Numbered from the stretch's first letter, positions 1-6,231 are shown. The stretch is 10,825 bases of DNA from an uncultured Rhizobiaceae group bacterium (GCA_905479965.1 CAJQOR010000352.1:1-10825); one strand, 5' to 3'. Notes: a model not told the origin generated them from the letters alone. Program-made: numbers and translations.

Positions 1-38
1 TTATTTTCTTTGGCGAATGCGGCCAGATCAATGCTCAT
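1..38 (-). CDS. gmaS: gamma-glutamylmethylamide synthetase, N-terminal 12 codons only (partial)
   Basis: The reading frame begins with ATG at 38 and runs off the left edge. It encodes MSIDLAAFAKEN, which matches the usual opening of the glutamine-synthetase type III (GlnT/GmaS) family. A good ribosome site (GAGGA) lies a few bases upstream of the ATG. GmaS joins methylamine to the gamma-carboxyl of glutamate using ATP, giving gamma-glutamylmethylamide, the substrate of the MgsABC enzyme encoded just upstream. The identification rests on 12 residues plus this context. GmaS is preferred over ordinary GlnT because mgsABC is adjacent; that is inference. A terminator-like hairpin separates it from mgsC. 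Confidence 0.75.
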   Translation of the reverse strand, partial: MSIDLAAFAKEN

Positions 39-62
39 AATGGTCCTCATTAAATATAATAC

Positions 63-100
63 AAAAATGAAAAAAGGCGCTCTGGACCATCCAGAACGCC
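63..100 (-). terminator. Rho-independent terminator between mgsC and gmaS
   Basis: On the minus strand an 11-bp stem (arms 90-100 and 76-86, loop 87-89, one G-U pair) is followed by a run of T broken by CA (75-63). It starts about 10 bases after the mgsC stop. Only about 24 bases remain between the T-tract and the gmaS ATG, so gmaS must rely on readthrough or on a promoter squeezed into or over the hairpin. Confidence 0.8.
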
Positions 101-109
101 TCAAAATTT

Positions 110-1465
110 TTAGAAACTTGTGCCCGGCTTGCCGGGATACCAATCAGTGCCCGCCATCGGAATTTTTGCCATTGCTGCGGCTTCCAACGTAAGGGAGCAC
201 AAGTCCTCTGGTTCTAAATTATGCACATGGCTTTTTCCACAAGCTCTGGCAATTGTTTGCGCTTCAAGTGTCATCACCTTGAGGTAATTGTTAAGACGAC
301 GCCCGCCTTCAACCGGGTCAAACCGAGACATGAGATCGGGGTCTTGTGTTGTAATGCCCGCTGGATCTTGACCTTCATGCCAGTCATCATAAGCACCAGC
401 TGTTGTGCCAAGCTTTTGATATTCAGCCTCCCATCTTGGATCATTATCACCAAGAGCGATAAGTGCCGCAGTGCCGATAGCAACAGCGTCAGCACCAAGC
501 GCCATACATTTTGCGACATCCGCACCTGTACGCACTCCGCCCGAGACAACAAGCTGAACTTCCCGGTGCATGTCTAAATCTTGCAACGCACGAACAGCTT
601 CACGTATGCAGGCAATAATTGGCTGCCCAACATGCTCAATAAATACATCCTGTGTCGCAGCAGTGCCACCTTGCATTCCATCGAGAACAACAACATCCGC
701 TCCTGCCTTAACAGCCAAAGTTGTGTCAAAGTAGGGACGCGCTCCCCCAACTTTAATATAAATTGGTACACGCCATCCGGTAATCTCACGAAGTTCCAAA
801 ATTTTTATCTCAAGATCATCGGGCCCAGTCCAGTCTGGATGACGGCAGGCAGAACGTTGATCAATGCCCTTGGGAAGGTTGCGCATTTCAGCCACTCGAT
901 CAGAAATTTTTTGTCCAAGTAACATGCCACCGCCACCAGGCTTAGCACCCTGCCCCACGACAATTTCAATCGCATCTGCCTTGCGTAAATCATCTGGATT
1001 CATACCATAGCGAGATGGCAAATATTGATAAACTAGCTTGTCTGAATGGCCTCGCTCTTCGGGTGTCATACCGCCATCACCAGTGGTTGTCGATGTTCCA
1101 GCAAGCGTGGCACCACGACCAAGAGCTTCTTTGGCGGGTCCAGATAACGCACCAAAGCTCATTCCTGCAATCGTAATTGGGATACTCAATTCAATCGGAT
1201 TTTTCGCAAAACGTGTACCAAGCGTCACTGATGTTTCGCATTTTTCGCGGTATCCTTCCAATGGATAACGTGACACCGAAGCGCCCAGAAACAATAAATC
1301 ATCAAAATGAGGTAACTTACGCTTTGCACCACCTCCTCTGATATCATAAATACCTGTGGCTGCCGCACGGCGAATTTCTGCATTTATAGGGTTTGAAAAA
1401 GTCGCGGATTGAATCGGCGTTGTGCGTGGAATACCGTCGTGGCCAATATTGTCTCTTTTATTCAT
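110..1465 (-). CDS. mgsC: N-methylglutamate synthase large FMN-binding subunit (GltS-like / GlxD-like)
   Basis: This 451-aa protein corresponds to the central FMN-binding synthase domain of glutamate synthase as a stand-alone subunit. Visible marks are the GltS-type loop GQGAKPGGGGMLLG (residues 171-184), the barrel strand IKVGG (237-241), the segment VVLDGMQGGTAA (259-270), and the phosphate-binding VSGGVRTGADVAKC with ALGADAVAIGTA (307-333). The C-terminus carries KSHVHNLEPEDL, and I do not see the clustered cysteines that hold the 3Fe-4S cluster in GltS. In the N-methylglutamate pathway, MgsABC makes N-methylglutamate from gamma-glutamylmethylamide. The ATG at 1465 lies 18 bases after the mgsB stop with a modest GGTGAAAG ribosome site. 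A GlxD role elsewhere is possible, but the dmm and gmaS neighbours favour MgsC. Confidence 0.88.
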   Translation of the reverse strand: MNKRDNIGHDGIPRTTPIQSATFSNPINAEIRRAAATGIYDIRGGGAKRKLPHFDDLLFLGASVSRYPLEGYREKCETSVTLGTRFAKNPIELSIPITIAGMSFGALSGPAKEALGRGATLAGTSTTTGDGGMTPEERGHSDKLVYQYLPSRYGMNPDDLRKADAIEIVVGQGAKPGGGGMLLGQKISDRVAEMRNLPKGIDQRSACRHPDWTGPDDLEIKILELREITGWRVPIYIKVGGARPYFDTTLAVKAGADVVVLDGMQGGTAATQDVFIEHVGQPIIACIREAVRALQDLDMHREVQLVVSGGVRTGADVAKCMALGADAVAIGTAALIALGDNDPRWEAEYQKLGTTAGAYDDWHEGQDPAGITTQDPDLMSRFDPVEGGRRLNNYLKVMTLEAQTIARACGKSHVHNLEPEDLCSLTLEAAAMAKIPMAGTDWYPGKPGTSF

Positions 1466-1483
1466 AATTTTGCTTTCACCAAA

Positions 1484-2161
1484 TCAATACGCATTATCAA
1501 TATTGAAGTTATAAAGTTTTCGGGCTGAGCCATATCTTTTGAACTCTTCCGGTTTTGCATCGGCCCCGGCCTTTGCCAAAAGACCGGCCAAGATCTCGAA
1601 ATGTTCCGGCCGCATCTCTTTTTCTATGCAGTCAGCGCCCAGACTTTTGACCGAACCTCGTACAAAAAGTTTCGCTTCATAAATTGAATCGCCCAAAGCA
1701 TCGCCAGCGTCTCCGCATATAACTAAATTGCCTGATTGTGCCATAAAGGCAGACATATGACCGACATTACCATGCACGACGATATCGATGCCCTTCATAG
1801 ATATTCCGCAGCGAGAGGATGCGTTACCTTTTATAACAAGCGTGCCGCCATGACCTGTTGCACCTGCATATTGGCTCGCATCACCATCAATCACCACCAT
1901 ACCGCTCATCATATTTTCCGCAACACCCGGACCAGCAGAACCTGTTACGTTTACAATTGCTTGCTTATTCATGCCTGCGCAGTAATAGCCGGTTGAACCT
2001 TTTACCGTCACATCAATGGGCGCGTCCAATCCGACAGCTATTGCATGGCTACCCCGAGGATTGATAATTTCCCAATCGGTTTGGTTTGTTTTTTCAGTCT
2101 GCGCCTGAAGTGTTTTATTCAACTCACGCAAGCCTTCTTTTTCTAGATCAATTTGTTGCAT
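1484..2161 (-). CDS. mgsB: N-methylglutamate synthase GXGXG-domain subunit (GlxC-like)
   Basis: This 225-aa protein corresponds to the C-terminal GXGXG beta-helix domain of glutamate synthase. The repeated glycine pattern is clear in residues 74-150 (GSAGPGVAENMMSG, QYAGATGHGGTLVIKG, IVVHGNVGHM, NLVICGDAGDALGDS). This domain is thought to be structural, holding the amidotransferase and FMN domains together for channelling. I start at ATG 2161, giving MQQIDLEKEG, because GGAAG stands 7 bases upstream and the preceding mgsA stop is one base away. An upstream in-frame ATG at 2221 would add 20 residues lying entirely inside mgsA and unlike the family. The very tight spacing to mgsA implies translational coupling. 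Confidence 0.88.
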   Translation of the reverse strand: MQQIDLEKEGLRELNKTLQAQTEKTNQTDWEIINPRGSHAIAVGLDAPIDVTVKGSTGYYCAGMNKQAIVNVTGSAGPGVAENMMSGMVVIDGDASQYAGATGHGGTLVIKGNASSRCGISMKGIDIVVHGNVGHMSAFMAQSGNLVICGDAGDALGDSIYEAKLFVRGSVKSLGADCIEKEMRPEHFEILAGLLAKAGADAKPEEFKRYGSARKLYNFNIDNAY

Positions 2162-2162
2162 T

Positions 2163-3059
2163 TCAGTGCTTCCAAAAATAAACGGTTGCAGGTTCTGGCT
2201 CCCAAACGCGGGCACCATCAATTCCTGGTAGATTCACCAAAGCGCGGTATTCGCTTCCAAATGCAACATATTGTTCAGTTTCTGCCATGACGGCCGGTTT
2301 GCAAGCGATCGGGTCCCGAACAACGCCAAATCCATCTTTGGTTCCAACAACAAAAGTAAAGAAGCCATCAAGGTCTACCAAACTGCTTTCCAATGCTTCG
2401 CCGAGCGAAGATCCCTCGCGCATTTTCCATGTGAGATATGCCGCACCAACTTCAGTATCATTTTCAGTCTCGATGTGGACACCACGCCGACGCAATTTAC
2501 GCCGCAAAGAATTATGATTCGACAATGATCCATTATGAACCAAACACTGATCAGGACCGGTGTTAAACGGGTGAGCGCCCATGGTTGTAACCGCTGATTC
2601 GGTTGCCATTCTTGTATGCCCAATTCCGTGGGATCCGCTCATCTCAGGCAGATTAAAGCGCGCTGCAACATCTTTTGGCAGGCCAACTTCCTTATAAATT
2701 TCAAGGTTATCTCCAGCACTCATAATGCGAACATTTGGGCGAATATCCGAAAGTACATTTCTAATATGTTCTCCGGTGCCCTTTGGGAAATTGAGTACGG
2801 CATGGGTATCTTTTGTTACCATTTTCACATCCGAAATCCCGGCATCGGATAAGTCTTCCAGCAAACCATTATAGTCTTGCTCGGGATTACTTGATTGCAC
2901 TGTCAGCTTTGAATTTGCATCAGAATTATCCCCATAAATTGCGATGCCAGCACTATCCGGACCACGGTCCGTCATCGTCACCAACATCTCAGTCAACATC
3001 GCACCAAGCTGAGGCTCCAGTGACTTATCCTTCAAAAACAGACCAACAATCCCGCACAA
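2163..3059 (-). CDS. mgsA: N-methylglutamate synthase glutamine-amidotransferase-like subunit (GlxB-like, class II)
   Basis: This 298-aa protein is a class-II (N-terminal nucleophile) amidotransferase domain, matching the amidotransferase part of GltS as a separate subunit. It shows the nucleophile Cys2 in MCGIVG, DRGPDS (31-36), GHTRMAT (147-153), AHPF (162-165), HNGS (175-178) and ENDTEV (199-204). In MgsABC it is expected to release methylamine from gamma-glutamylmethylamide for reductive transfer. The start codon is TTG, fixed because the catalytic Cys must follow the initiator directly, and AAGGA lies 7 bases upstream. It is the first gene of the minus-strand operon and diverges from amt across 209 bases. 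GlxB is the alternative name in non-methylotrophic contexts. Confidence 0.9.
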   Translation of the reverse strand: MCGIVGLFLKDKSLEPQLGAMLTEMLVTMTDRGPDSAGIAIYGDNSDANSKLTVQSSNPEQDYNGLLEDLSDAGISDVKMVTKDTHAVLNFPKGTGEHIRNVLSDIRPNVRIMSAGDNLEIYKEVGLPKDVAARFNLPEMSGSHGIGHTRMATESAVTTMGAHPFNTGPDQCLVHNGSLSNHNSLRRKLRRRGVHIETENDTEVGAAYLTWKMREGSSLGEALESSLVDLDGFFTFVVGTKDGFGVVRDPIACKPAVMAETEQYVAFGSEYRALVNLPGIDGARVWEPEPATVYFWKH

Positions 3060-3066
3060 ACTTAAA

Positions 3067-3071
3067 TCCTT
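3067..3071 (-). promoter_or_regulatory. Ribosome binding site deciding the TTG start of mgsA
   Basis: Minus strand AAGGA with a 7-base spacer to TTG at 3059. No ATG or GTG at that place can give the obligatory Met-Cys N-terminus. Confidence 0.75.
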
Positions 3072-3084
3072 TCAAAAATACAAA
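3072..3084. repeat. Shared 13-mer TCAAAAATACAAA, copy 1 (mgsA leader)
   Basis: This exact 13-mer recurs at 4978-4990 in front of dmmD. Here it lies just upstream of and overlapping the mgsA ribosome site, in the opposite orientation relative to its gene. It may be an operator or a chance AT-rich match. Confidence 0.4.
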
Positions 3085-3147
3085 CTCTACGACATAAAAT
3101 CGCATCGCTAAAGCTATCATCGAATTATTTTTCGTCAATAGCAGGAA

Positions 3148-3188
3148 ACAAATTTTCATAAAAAGAAAAAAATTCTAGTAAAATTTGT
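3148..3188. repeat. Inverted repeat in amt/mgsA intergenic region
   Basis: Perfect 9-bp arms, ACAAATTTT at 3148-3156 and AAAATTTGT at 3180-3188, are separated by 23 bases. The site is a plausible operator for a dimeric regulator spanning about three helical turns. It is AT-rich, so chance cannot be excluded. Confidence 0.4.
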
Positions 3189-3257
3189 ATTTTCGTGCTT
3201 CATTTCCCATATGGCATTTTCAACATGTGTTGAGATTGCCTTTTGGAATGAAAATTT

Positions 3258-3263
3258 AGGAGG
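3258..3263 (+). promoter_or_regulatory. Ribosome binding site deciding the GTG start of amt
   Basis: AGGAGG stands 5 bases before GTG at 3269. The next in-frame ATG is at residue 25, so GTG is the supported start. Confidence 0.8.
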
Positions 3264-3268
3264 CAATT

Positions 3269-4657
3269 GTGGAAGCACAAATCCAGGAACTGGCGGCGGA
3301 AATTGCCGCGCTTAAAGCAAGTAGCGGTATTACAAATACCATGTTTGCCGAAACTTACTATTATCTAACAATACCATTGATGGTCCTTATTCATGCAGGT
3401 TTTTTGGCGTATGAAATGGGTGCGTCACGTATGAAAAATGTCCTATCATCGGGCGTGAAGAACATTCTCGCTTTTGCGTTCGTCATACCGACGTTTTATA
3501 TCTTCGGATGGTGGATCTACTGGGCATTCCCAACAGGAATCGGCCTTTCTGCTGGTCCAGCGGGAATATCTGGGGCTGAATACGCAAACTCTATCGCTTG
3601 GGCGTGGGGTGACAGCTCCCAATATATGGGTCCGAATATAGCCGATCAGGCATCTGGAGTGTTTTGGGGAGCCTTTGCTTTATTTGCTGCGACGACAGCA
3701 TCTATCATGTCAGGCGCCGTAATTGAACGTATCCAAACCATCGGATTTGTAATCTGTGCAATCGTTCTAGGATCATTTGCCTGGGTTGTTGCAGCCGCGT
3801 GGGGTTGGCATGCTGATGGATGGCTCGTGACAGAATGGGGCGTTCATGACTTTGGGGCAGCTGGTCTCGTACATGCTGTAGCTGGGTTCTTTGCACTTGG
3901 TGTATTGATTCACCTCGGTCCACGCGTTGGCAAATTTAACAGCGACGGCACAGCCAATGACATCAAAGGACATAATATGCCCTTTACCGTCACCGGTTTG
4001 ATGCTGATCATTGTTGGTTTCTGGGGCTTTCTTATGGCATGTGTCATTGTACCGGGCGAAGCATGGTCATGGTTCGGTGATAAGCCGGCGACGATCTACG
4101 GAACACCTATTACCCTTTCGGCTTTATCATTTAACATTTTAATGGCTATTGCCGGTGGTATCATTGGAGCTTGGATATTTACTAAAGATCCATTCTGGAT
4201 GATGTCAGGTGCATTGGCGGGCATTATATCCGTTGCATCTGGGTTGGATATTTATTTCCCTTCACTCGTATTTATCATTGCATTCGGTGCAGGCGTTTTA
4301 CTAAAACCTGCTGCAAACTGGCTTGAAAAACGCGGTATTGATGACGCTGTTGGTGCTGTGACAGTCCATGGTACTATTGGCCTTTATGGCTTGATTGTGC
4401 TCGGCGTTTTCGCATCTGGTTTCCCTGCTCTTCAAGGAGAGGGTGTCGCAACGATAAGCCTAATTGGTCAAATAGTTGGTGCTGTCGTATTTTTCTTACT
4501 CGGTTTTGTTCCGGGTTGGATTACAGCGTTCATTCTCAAAAAATTGGGCATGCTGCGGGTACCTGAAGCGGCGGAAGTTGCAGGTCTTGATCCTGTAAAA
4601 GTGCCATTGCAAGGTTACCCCGAGGGTATTCCTGCATCGGCACCGCCATCTAGTTAA
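3269..4657 (+). CDS. Amt-family ammonium (possibly methylammonium) transporter, divergent
   Basis: This 462-aa polytopic membrane protein has about eleven hydrophobic segments between residues 25 and 425. Amt hallmarks are present: VIER after the third-fourth span region (151-154), the Asp in VHDFGAAGLVHAVAG (Asp194) with the first pore His (His202), and the second pore His in DDAVGAVTVHGTIGLYG (His367). It differs from classical AmtB in three ways. It has a charged, heptad-like stretch at residues 1-20, GFWGFLMACVIVPG in place of the usual GWFGFN-type segment, and a Pro/Gly/Ser-rich C-tail (438-462) without the usual HGE-type motif. The GTG start has a strong AGGAGG. Its place between the methylamine operons suggests import of ammonium or methylammonium, or recapture of released ammonium. 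Substrate is inferred. The next gene, encoding a small membrane protein, follows after 24 bases. Confidence 0.88.
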   Translation: MEAQIQELAAEIAALKASSGITNTMFAETYYYLTIPLMVLIHAGFLAYEMGASRMKNVLSSGVKNILAFAFVIPTFYIFGWWIYWAFPTGIGLSAGPAGISGAEYANSIAWAWGDSSQYMGPNIADQASGVFWGAFALFAATTASIMSGAVIERIQTIGFVICAIVLGSFAWVVAAAWGWHADGWLVTEWGVHDFGAAGLVHAVAGFFALGVLIHLGPRVGKFNSDGTANDIKGHNMPFTVTGLMLIIVGFWGFLMACVIVPGEAWSWFGDKPATIYGTPITLSALSFNILMAIAGGIIGAWIFTKDPFWMMSGALAGIISVASGLDIYFPSLVFIIAFGAGVLLKPAANWLEKRGIDDAVGAVTVHGTIGLYGLIVLGVFASGFPALQGEGVATISLIGQIVGAVVFFLLGFVPGWITAFILKKLGMLRVPEAAEVAGLDPVKVPLQGYPEGIPASAPPSS

Positions 4658-4681
4658 TCAAAATATAGAAGGAGAAATCAA

Positions 4682-4852
4682 ATGGGATTTCCATATGAAA
4701 AAGCTGACTGGTCTGTTGTTGATGGCGCTATGTTTATGGGTTGGGGTTCAGCCATGCCCGGCATCTACACTCTGATTACTGCTGCTATTTGTGTTGTCGT
4801 GCTTGTTGCGGGAAACCGCTCTGAACATAAGCAATATGACAAAGTGAAATAG
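4682..4852 (+). CDS. Small single-span membrane protein downstream of amt, unknown function
   Basis: This 56-aa frame starts at ATG 4682 with AAGGAG 7 bases upstream and ends at TAG 4850-4852. I do not recognise the family. Residues 1-14 (MGFPYEKADWSVVD) are polar. Residues about 15-43 are small and hydrophobic (GAMFMGWGSAMPGIYT then LITAAICVVVLVAG), fitting one membrane helix. The tail (44-56, NRSEHKQYDKVK) is positively charged, so an N-out/C-in orientation is likely by the positive-inside rule. It lies 24 bases after amt and 27 bases before a hairpin, so it is probably co-transcribed with amt. A role as an accessory or stabilising partner of the transporter is a guess from position. The strong ribosome site and clear protein architecture argue that it is real. 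Confidence 0.7.
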   Translation: MGFPYEKADWSVVDGAMFMGWGSAMPGIYTLITAAICVVVLVAGNRSEHKQYDKVK

Positions 4853-4878
4853 TAACTCACCGTCACTCAAAATTTCTT

Positions 4879-4902
4879 GACCGCCTTTTAACAGAGGCGG
4901 TC
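4879..4902 (+). terminator. Hairpin terminator after amt and the small membrane gene
   Basis: An 8-bp perfect stem (GACCGCCT 4879-4886, AGGCGGTC 4895-4902) encloses an 8-base loop. The following ATTTACG is only a weak T-run, so termination may be inefficient. The position supports an amt plus small-gene unit separate from dmm. Confidence 0.6.
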
Positions 4903-4914
4903 ATTTACGAAATA

Positions 4915-4943
4915 TTGCCTGATAGGAAATATTTTTGCATAAC
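4915..4943 (+). promoter_or_regulatory. Candidate sigma-70-type promoter for dmmD
   Basis: TTGCCT (4915-4920) and CATAAC (4938-4943) are 17 bases apart, each matching 4 of 6 consensus bases. The predicted start near 4950 puts the inverted repeat 4951-4985 immediately downstream, where a repressor would block. Confidence 0.35.
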
Positions 4944-4950
4944 AGTATTG

Positions 4951-4985
4951 ATTTTTGATCGATGATCAGTCTCAATATCAAAAAT
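4951..4985. promoter_or_regulatory. Inverted repeat in dmmD leader, candidate operator
   Basis: Perfect 9-bp arms (ATTTTTGAT 4951-4959, ATCAAAAAT 4977-4985) flank 17 bases. A smaller dyad, TGATC-GAT-GATCA (4956-4968), overlaps the left arm. The right arm overlaps the 13-mer at 4978-4990 shared with the mgsA leader. It fits a regulator-binding site or a leader hairpin; which one cannot be told from sequence alone. Confidence 0.45.
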
Positions 4986-4990
4986 ACAAA
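4978..4990. repeat. Shared 13-mer TCAAAAATACAAA, copy 2 (dmmD leader)
   Basis: This is identical to 3072-3084 and ends 20 bases before the dmmD ATG. It links the dmmD and mgsA leaders as possible targets of one regulator. Confidence 0.4.
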
Positions 4991-5010
4991 AGGTTTTAAG
5001 GATACAGTCA

Positions 5011-6159
5011 ATGGCCATCTTATGGAGAACATCTGCACTTGCCCAACGGCACGCTGAAATTGGCGGGGAGCTTGAGGATTGGAATGGAATGGGTACGGCG
5101 TGGTTTTACGATAATACGCCCGAACGCGCAAAGGCTGATTACGAAGCCATTCGCACAAAAGCTGGTTTGATGGACGTATCTGGGTTGAAGAAAGTTCATG
5201 TGGTTGGCGCCGATGCTGCCTACGTAATAGACCGAGTTACAACACGTAATGTGGAAAAGATAGCACCGGGACGTTCGGTCTATGCATCTATACTTAACGA
5301 TCAAGGCAAATTTGTAGACGATTGTATAATTTACCATATTGCTGTTAATTCTTGGTTGGTCGTTCACGGAACCGGCCTTGGTATGGAACATCTGACGACA
5401 GTGGCAGCAGGTAAAAATTGCTCCGTTATTTTTGATGACGACCTTCATGACATGTCGCTTCAAGGACCTGTAGCTGTTGATGTTCTTGCTAAGGAAATTC
5501 CAAGTATTCGTAATTTGGCTTATTTTGGTATCGTACAGACGCGCCTTTATGGCCGCGATGTTATGATCTCCCGAACCGGTTATACTGGCGAACGTGGATA
5601 TGAAATTTTCTGCCGCGCAAAAGATGCCGTTCATATCTGGGACAACGTTCTCGAAGCTGGCAAAGATATGGGTGTACGCCCAACACAGTTTAGTACGCTT
5701 GATATGCTTCGTATCGAAAGCTACCTTTTGTTCTATCCCGGAGACAATTCTGAAACGTTCCCATTTGAAGATGAAACATGTGGTGATACTTTATGGGAAC
5801 TTGGTTTAGATTTCACAGTTTCGCCTGGCAAAGAAGGCTTCATAGGTGCTGAAAACCATTATGCTTCACAAGGCAAAGAACGCTTCAAAATCTATGGCAT
5901 AAAACTTTCTGACAGTATGGAGCAGATAGAAATGTATGCGCGTGTCACACAAGACGGCAAAGATATTGGTGTTGTCACCTATGGCCTTTCATCAGAATTA
6001 AACGGTTACAGTGTGGCGATTGCGCGGATTGCGCCTGACGCTGCCATACCAGGCACAAAACTAATAATTCAGCAACCAAATGGTACTGAGCTTGCAGCCA
6101 CCGCCGAAGAAATGCCGTTCTACGATGTTGATAAGTCAATCAGAACAGCAAAAGGTTAG
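5011..6159 (+). CDS. dmmD: GcvT-like aminomethyltransferase / folate-binding protein of the dimethylamine operon
   Basis: This 382-aa protein belongs to the glycine-cleavage T-protein family. Signatures are LMDVSGLKKVHVVGADAA (53-70), GKFVDDCIIY (99-108, with the folate-associated Asp pair 103-104), SRTGYTGERGYEIF (187-200) and LDMLRIESYLLFYPGD (230-245). The family binds tetrahydrofolate. In Ruegeria pomeroyi a dmmD gene ahead of dmmABC is needed for growth on methylated amines although DmmABC alone is active. I equate this gene with dmmD from the D-A-B-C order. Capture of formaldehyde or a methylene group on folate is the likely job, but that is inference. ATG 5011 has AAGGA 8 bases upstream. 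A terminator-like hairpin, not tight coupling, separates it from dmmA. Other methylated-amine or sarcosine-type GcvT homologues are the main alternative. Confidence 0.8.
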   Translation: MAILWRTSALAQRHAEIGGELEDWNGMGTAWFYDNTPERAKADYEAIRTKAGLMDVSGLKKVHVVGADAAYVIDRVTTRNVEKIAPGRSVYASILNDQGKFVDDCIIYHIAVNSWLVVHGTGLGMEHLTTVAAGKNCSVIFDDDLHDMSLQGPVAVDVLAKEIPSIRNLAYFGIVQTRLYGRDVMISRTGYTGERGYEIFCRAKDAVHIWDNVLEAGKDMGVRPTQFSTLDMLRIESYLLFYPGDNSETFPFEDETCGDTLWELGLDFTVSPGKEGFIGAENHYASQGKERFKIYGIKLSDSMEQIEMYARVTQDGKDIGVVTYGLSSELNGYSVAIARIAPDAAIPGTKLIIQQPNGTELAATAEEMPFYDVDKSIRTAKG

Positions 6160-6166
6160 ACCTTTT
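6150..6166. repeat. Dyad centred on the dmmD stop codon
   Basis: AAAAGGT (6150-6156) and ACCTTTT (6160-6166) are a perfect 7-bp inverted repeat whose 3-base loop is exactly the TAG stop codon of dmmD. Confidence 0.4.
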
Positions 6167-6170
6167 ACAT

Positions 6171-6204
6171 AAGTGCGCTCTCATCAGAGCAGCGCACTTT
6201 TCTT
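6171..6204 (+). terminator. Terminator-like hairpin between dmmD and dmmA
   Basis: Perfect 9-bp arms, AAGTGCGCT (6171-6179) and AGCGCACTT (6191-6199), are followed by TTTTCTT. An alternative inner pairing, GCTCT (6177-6181) with AGAGC (6186-6190), is also possible. It looks like a complete Rho-independent terminator, yet dmmA starts only 27 bases later with no visible promoter. Partial readthrough or mRNA-end protection is therefore likely. Confidence 0.7.
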
Positions 6205-6231
6205 AAATTGAATGATGGAGACGACCGCAAT

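Larger units (their letters stand above)
3060..3268. promoter_or_regulatory. Divergent regulatory region between mgsA and amt
   Basis: This 209-base AT-rich spacer must carry both promoters. A 9-bp inverted repeat (ACAAATTTT 3148-3156, AAAATTTGT 3180-3188) sits near its middle, with arm centres about 32 bases apart. The sequence TTTGTATTTT occurs on the plus strand at 3184-3193 and on the minus strand at 3084-3075. A minus-strand TTGACG (3138-3133) could be a -35 box for mgsA, but no convincing -10 box follows. I found no good sigma-54 (GG-N10-GC) site on either strand. Regulation by the nearby XRE-cupin or GlxA-type protein is inference. Confidence 0.5.

Noticed and set aside
2162..2221. Longer mgsB start at 2221
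   Set aside because: The extra 20 residues lie wholly within mgsA, and the downstream ATG at 2161 has the ribosome site and family-like N-terminus.
3060..3268. Sigma-54 promoter for amt
   Set aside because: No GG-N10-GC element with acceptable flanks was found on either strand, although nitrogen control of amt would make it attractive.
5020..5634. 204-codon open frame on the minus strand opposite dmmD
   Set aside because: It is fully antisense to a well-supported GcvT-family gene, has no recognisable motif, and looks like a codon shadow.
6208..6231. TTG start for dmmA at 6208
   Set aside because: It adds 8 polar residues, starts right after the terminator T-tract without a ribosome site, and ATG 6232 has GGAG upstream.
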